From Chitinophagaceae bacterium (GTDB taxonomy: Bacteria > Bacteroidota > Bacteroidia > Chitinophagales > Chitinophagaceae): a DNA stretch of 6,575 bases. The stretch spans positions 1 to 6,575 of the forward strand of contig DMRT01000169.1 of assembly GCA_003455235.1 (NCBI GenBank), read 5' to 3'. The notes below the pieces were generated by a model that saw nothing but the letters and a program-made list of their open reading frames with translations, was not told the origin of the DNA and searched no databases. Made by a program: the position numbers and the translations under genes. Below are positions 5,492 through 6,575 of this stretch, in pieces (position 1 is the stretch's first letter; each line of letters begins with the position of its first letter).

Positions 5492-6265
5492 ATGAATAAA
5501 ATAATACTACCCCTCATCTGTTGCTGCTTTTGCTCGCTCATTGCATACCCGCAGGTGGAAAAGATAGATACCGACCGGCCCGACCAGACGGAAAGCGCTG
5601 TCCTCGTTCCGAAGAAATGGATGCAGTTTGAATTCGGGATCAGTAAACAGCAGAACAAACCCGGGGAAAATGAATTCCAGCACCCTACCCTGCTCAGTAA
5701 ATACGGGCTGAATAAACGAATTGAGTTCAGGCTGATCACCACGCTCACCACCAACCGGTTTTATGACCAAAGCCAGGTGAAGCAGCACGAAACCGGGCTT
5801 GAACCGGTAGAGGTTGGCGCCAAGATCGCTTTGTGGGAAGAAAAAAAGCTGCTTCCAAAAACTTCACTCATTTTTCATTTTGCCATTCCGAAGCTGGCAG
5901 GTAAAAAATTCAGGGCCGATAAACTGGCGCCTAATTTCCGTTTTACCATGCAAAACAGCATCACCAACAATATCGCCATTGGTTACAACCTCGGCGCCGA
6001 ATGGGATGGGTTTCATGATGAAGCCACCTGGATCTATACTTTTGCGCCTGGATTCAGCATGGGGAAAAAATGGTACGGCTATATTGAAGCATTCGGTTTC
6101 ATCTCCACGCTGCAACAGCCTGAACACAGCCTCGACGGGGGCATTGCCTTTTATGTAACGCCCGATTTCAAACTGGACCTTTCTTCGGGTTTTGGCATCA
6201 GTGCAGCCGCCCCCGACTGGTATGTGGCTTTCGGATGGTCGGTTCGCTTCAATACCGGCAAATGA
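5492..6265 (+). CDS. Outer-membrane beta-barrel protein, 'MetA-pathway of phenol degradation' transporter type
   Basis: The protein is 257 residues. It begins with a lysine and a hydrophobic signal peptide (about 1-20, MNKIILPLIC then CCFCSLIAYP), unusual for having four cysteines in its core. The mature start has DTDRPDQTESAVLVPKKWMQFEFG (26-49): the T-D-R-P-x-Q-T-E-S then V-P-K/G-W-x-Q-x-E pattern is typical of the outer-membrane family named after the MetA pathway of phenol degradation. The rest alternates polar and aromatic residues in short strands (RIEFRLITTL, PNFRFTMQNS, FKLDLSSGFG) and ends in WYVAFGWSVRFNTGK, as expected for a barrel closing strand. Members are predicted channels for small molecules; the family name does not establish phenol as substrate. 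It has its own promoter and upstream dyad and so is probably not part of the preceding operon. ATG 5492 is the first start after the promoter. Confidence 0.75.
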   Translation: MNKIILPLICCCFCSLIAYPQVEKIDTDRPDQTESAVLVPKKWMQFEFGISKQQNKPGENEFQHPTLLSKYGLNKRIEFRLITTLTTNRFYDQSQVKQHETGLEPVEVGAKIALWEEKKLLPKTSLIFHFAIPKLAGKKFRADKLAPNFRFTMQNSITNNIAIGYNLGAEWDGFHDEATWIYTFAPGFSMGKKWYGYIEAFGFISTLQQPEHSLDGGIAFYVTPDFKLDLSSGFGISAAAPDWYVAFGWSVRFNTGK

Positions 6266-6575
6266 TCATTGCACCAATTCCTTCACCTTATCAAATAGTT
6301 CCTTTCCCTCAAGGTCGATGGCAACGATCCTGCCAGTGCGGTCTACCAGGAAACTGGTGGGCAGCAGCTCCACAAAATACCGCTCAGCCACTTTGGAACG
6401 CCAGCCGCTGTTATCAATCACCTGCATGTATTTTATTTTATCCTGCCGGATTGCTTTCAGCCAGTCATTCTTTTTGGTATCCAGCGAAACAGCAAATACT
6501 TCAAAGCCTTTATCCTTGTATTTGCTGTACAGCTTCTGCACATAGGGGTTGGCCATGCGGCAGGGGCCGCACCAG
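6266..6575 (-). CDS. C-terminal part of a TlpA-like thioredoxin-fold protein
   Basis: The gene runs off the right edge; 103 codons are visible. The first complete codons read WCGPCRMANPYVQKLY: the two-cysteine WCGPC redox active site, encoded at 6560-6574, right at the boundary. Then come FEVFAVSLDTKKNDW, LLPTSFLVDRTGRIVA (the cis-proline loop, P-T-S-F) and a C-terminal helix ending FDKVKELVQ. The 'V-x-V-S-L-D' strand and the insertion before the cis-proline are typical of TlpA/ResA proteins, which reduce disulfides outside the cytoplasm, often in cytochrome c maturation. The ATG at 6556 lies inside the active site and is not a start. The N-terminal part, including any signal peptide or extra domain, is missing. 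Its stop codon abuts the stop of the convergent barrel gene. Confidence 0.9.
   Translation of the reverse strand, partial: WCGPCRMANPYVQKLYSKYKDKGFEVFAVSLDTKKNDWLKAIRQDKIKYMQVIDNSGWRSKVAERYFVELLPTSFLVDRTGRIVAIDLEGKELFDKVKELVQ

Overview
The window looks like chromosomal DNA of a Bacteroidota bacterium, probably near Chitinophagaceae (the family is inference). The signs are a C-terminal domain of the gliding-motility/type IX secretion sorting type at the left edge, promoter elements resembling the Bacteroidota TTG-N19-TAnnTTTG pattern, a general lack of Shine-Dalgarno sequences before starts, and a TlpA-like thioredoxin with WCGPC at the right edge.

Layout. Bases 1-251 hold the 3' end of a large surface or secreted protein gene (+). 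A short spacer follows, with a 7-bp-period repeat and a good rho-independent terminator. A minus-strand gene (1974 down to 391) encodes an ATP-grasp ligase of the PGM1 (pheganomycin peptide ligase) type. It diverges from a plus-strand run of three genes: a stand-alone class I glutamine amidotransferase (2164-3009), a probable circularly permuted ATP-grasp enzyme of the glutathionylspermidine-synthase type (3111-4301), and a basic all-helical protein resembling a CHAD domain (4350-5345). After a 146-base gap with a recognisable promoter and a perfect dyad comes an outer-membrane beta-barrel protein of the 'MetA-pathway of phenol degradation' type (5492-6265, +). Its stop codon abuts that of a convergent thioredoxin-family gene (6266 to the right edge, -).

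How the genes may work together. The centre of interest is 391-5345: two different ATP-grasp carbon-nitrogen ligases, an amidotransferase that could release ammonia or hydrolyse a gamma-glutamyl amide, and a polyphosphate-binding-like helical protein. Together they suggest a small biosynthetic or modification pathway forming amide bonds on an unknown small molecule or peptide. The ligase chemistry rests on visible motifs. The shared pathway, the substrate and the role of the CHAD-like protein are inference. No precursor peptide gene, transporter of the ABC/MFS type or tailoring enzyme is visible beside the four genes. No RNA genes, CRISPR arrays, insertion sequences or phage genes were recognised.
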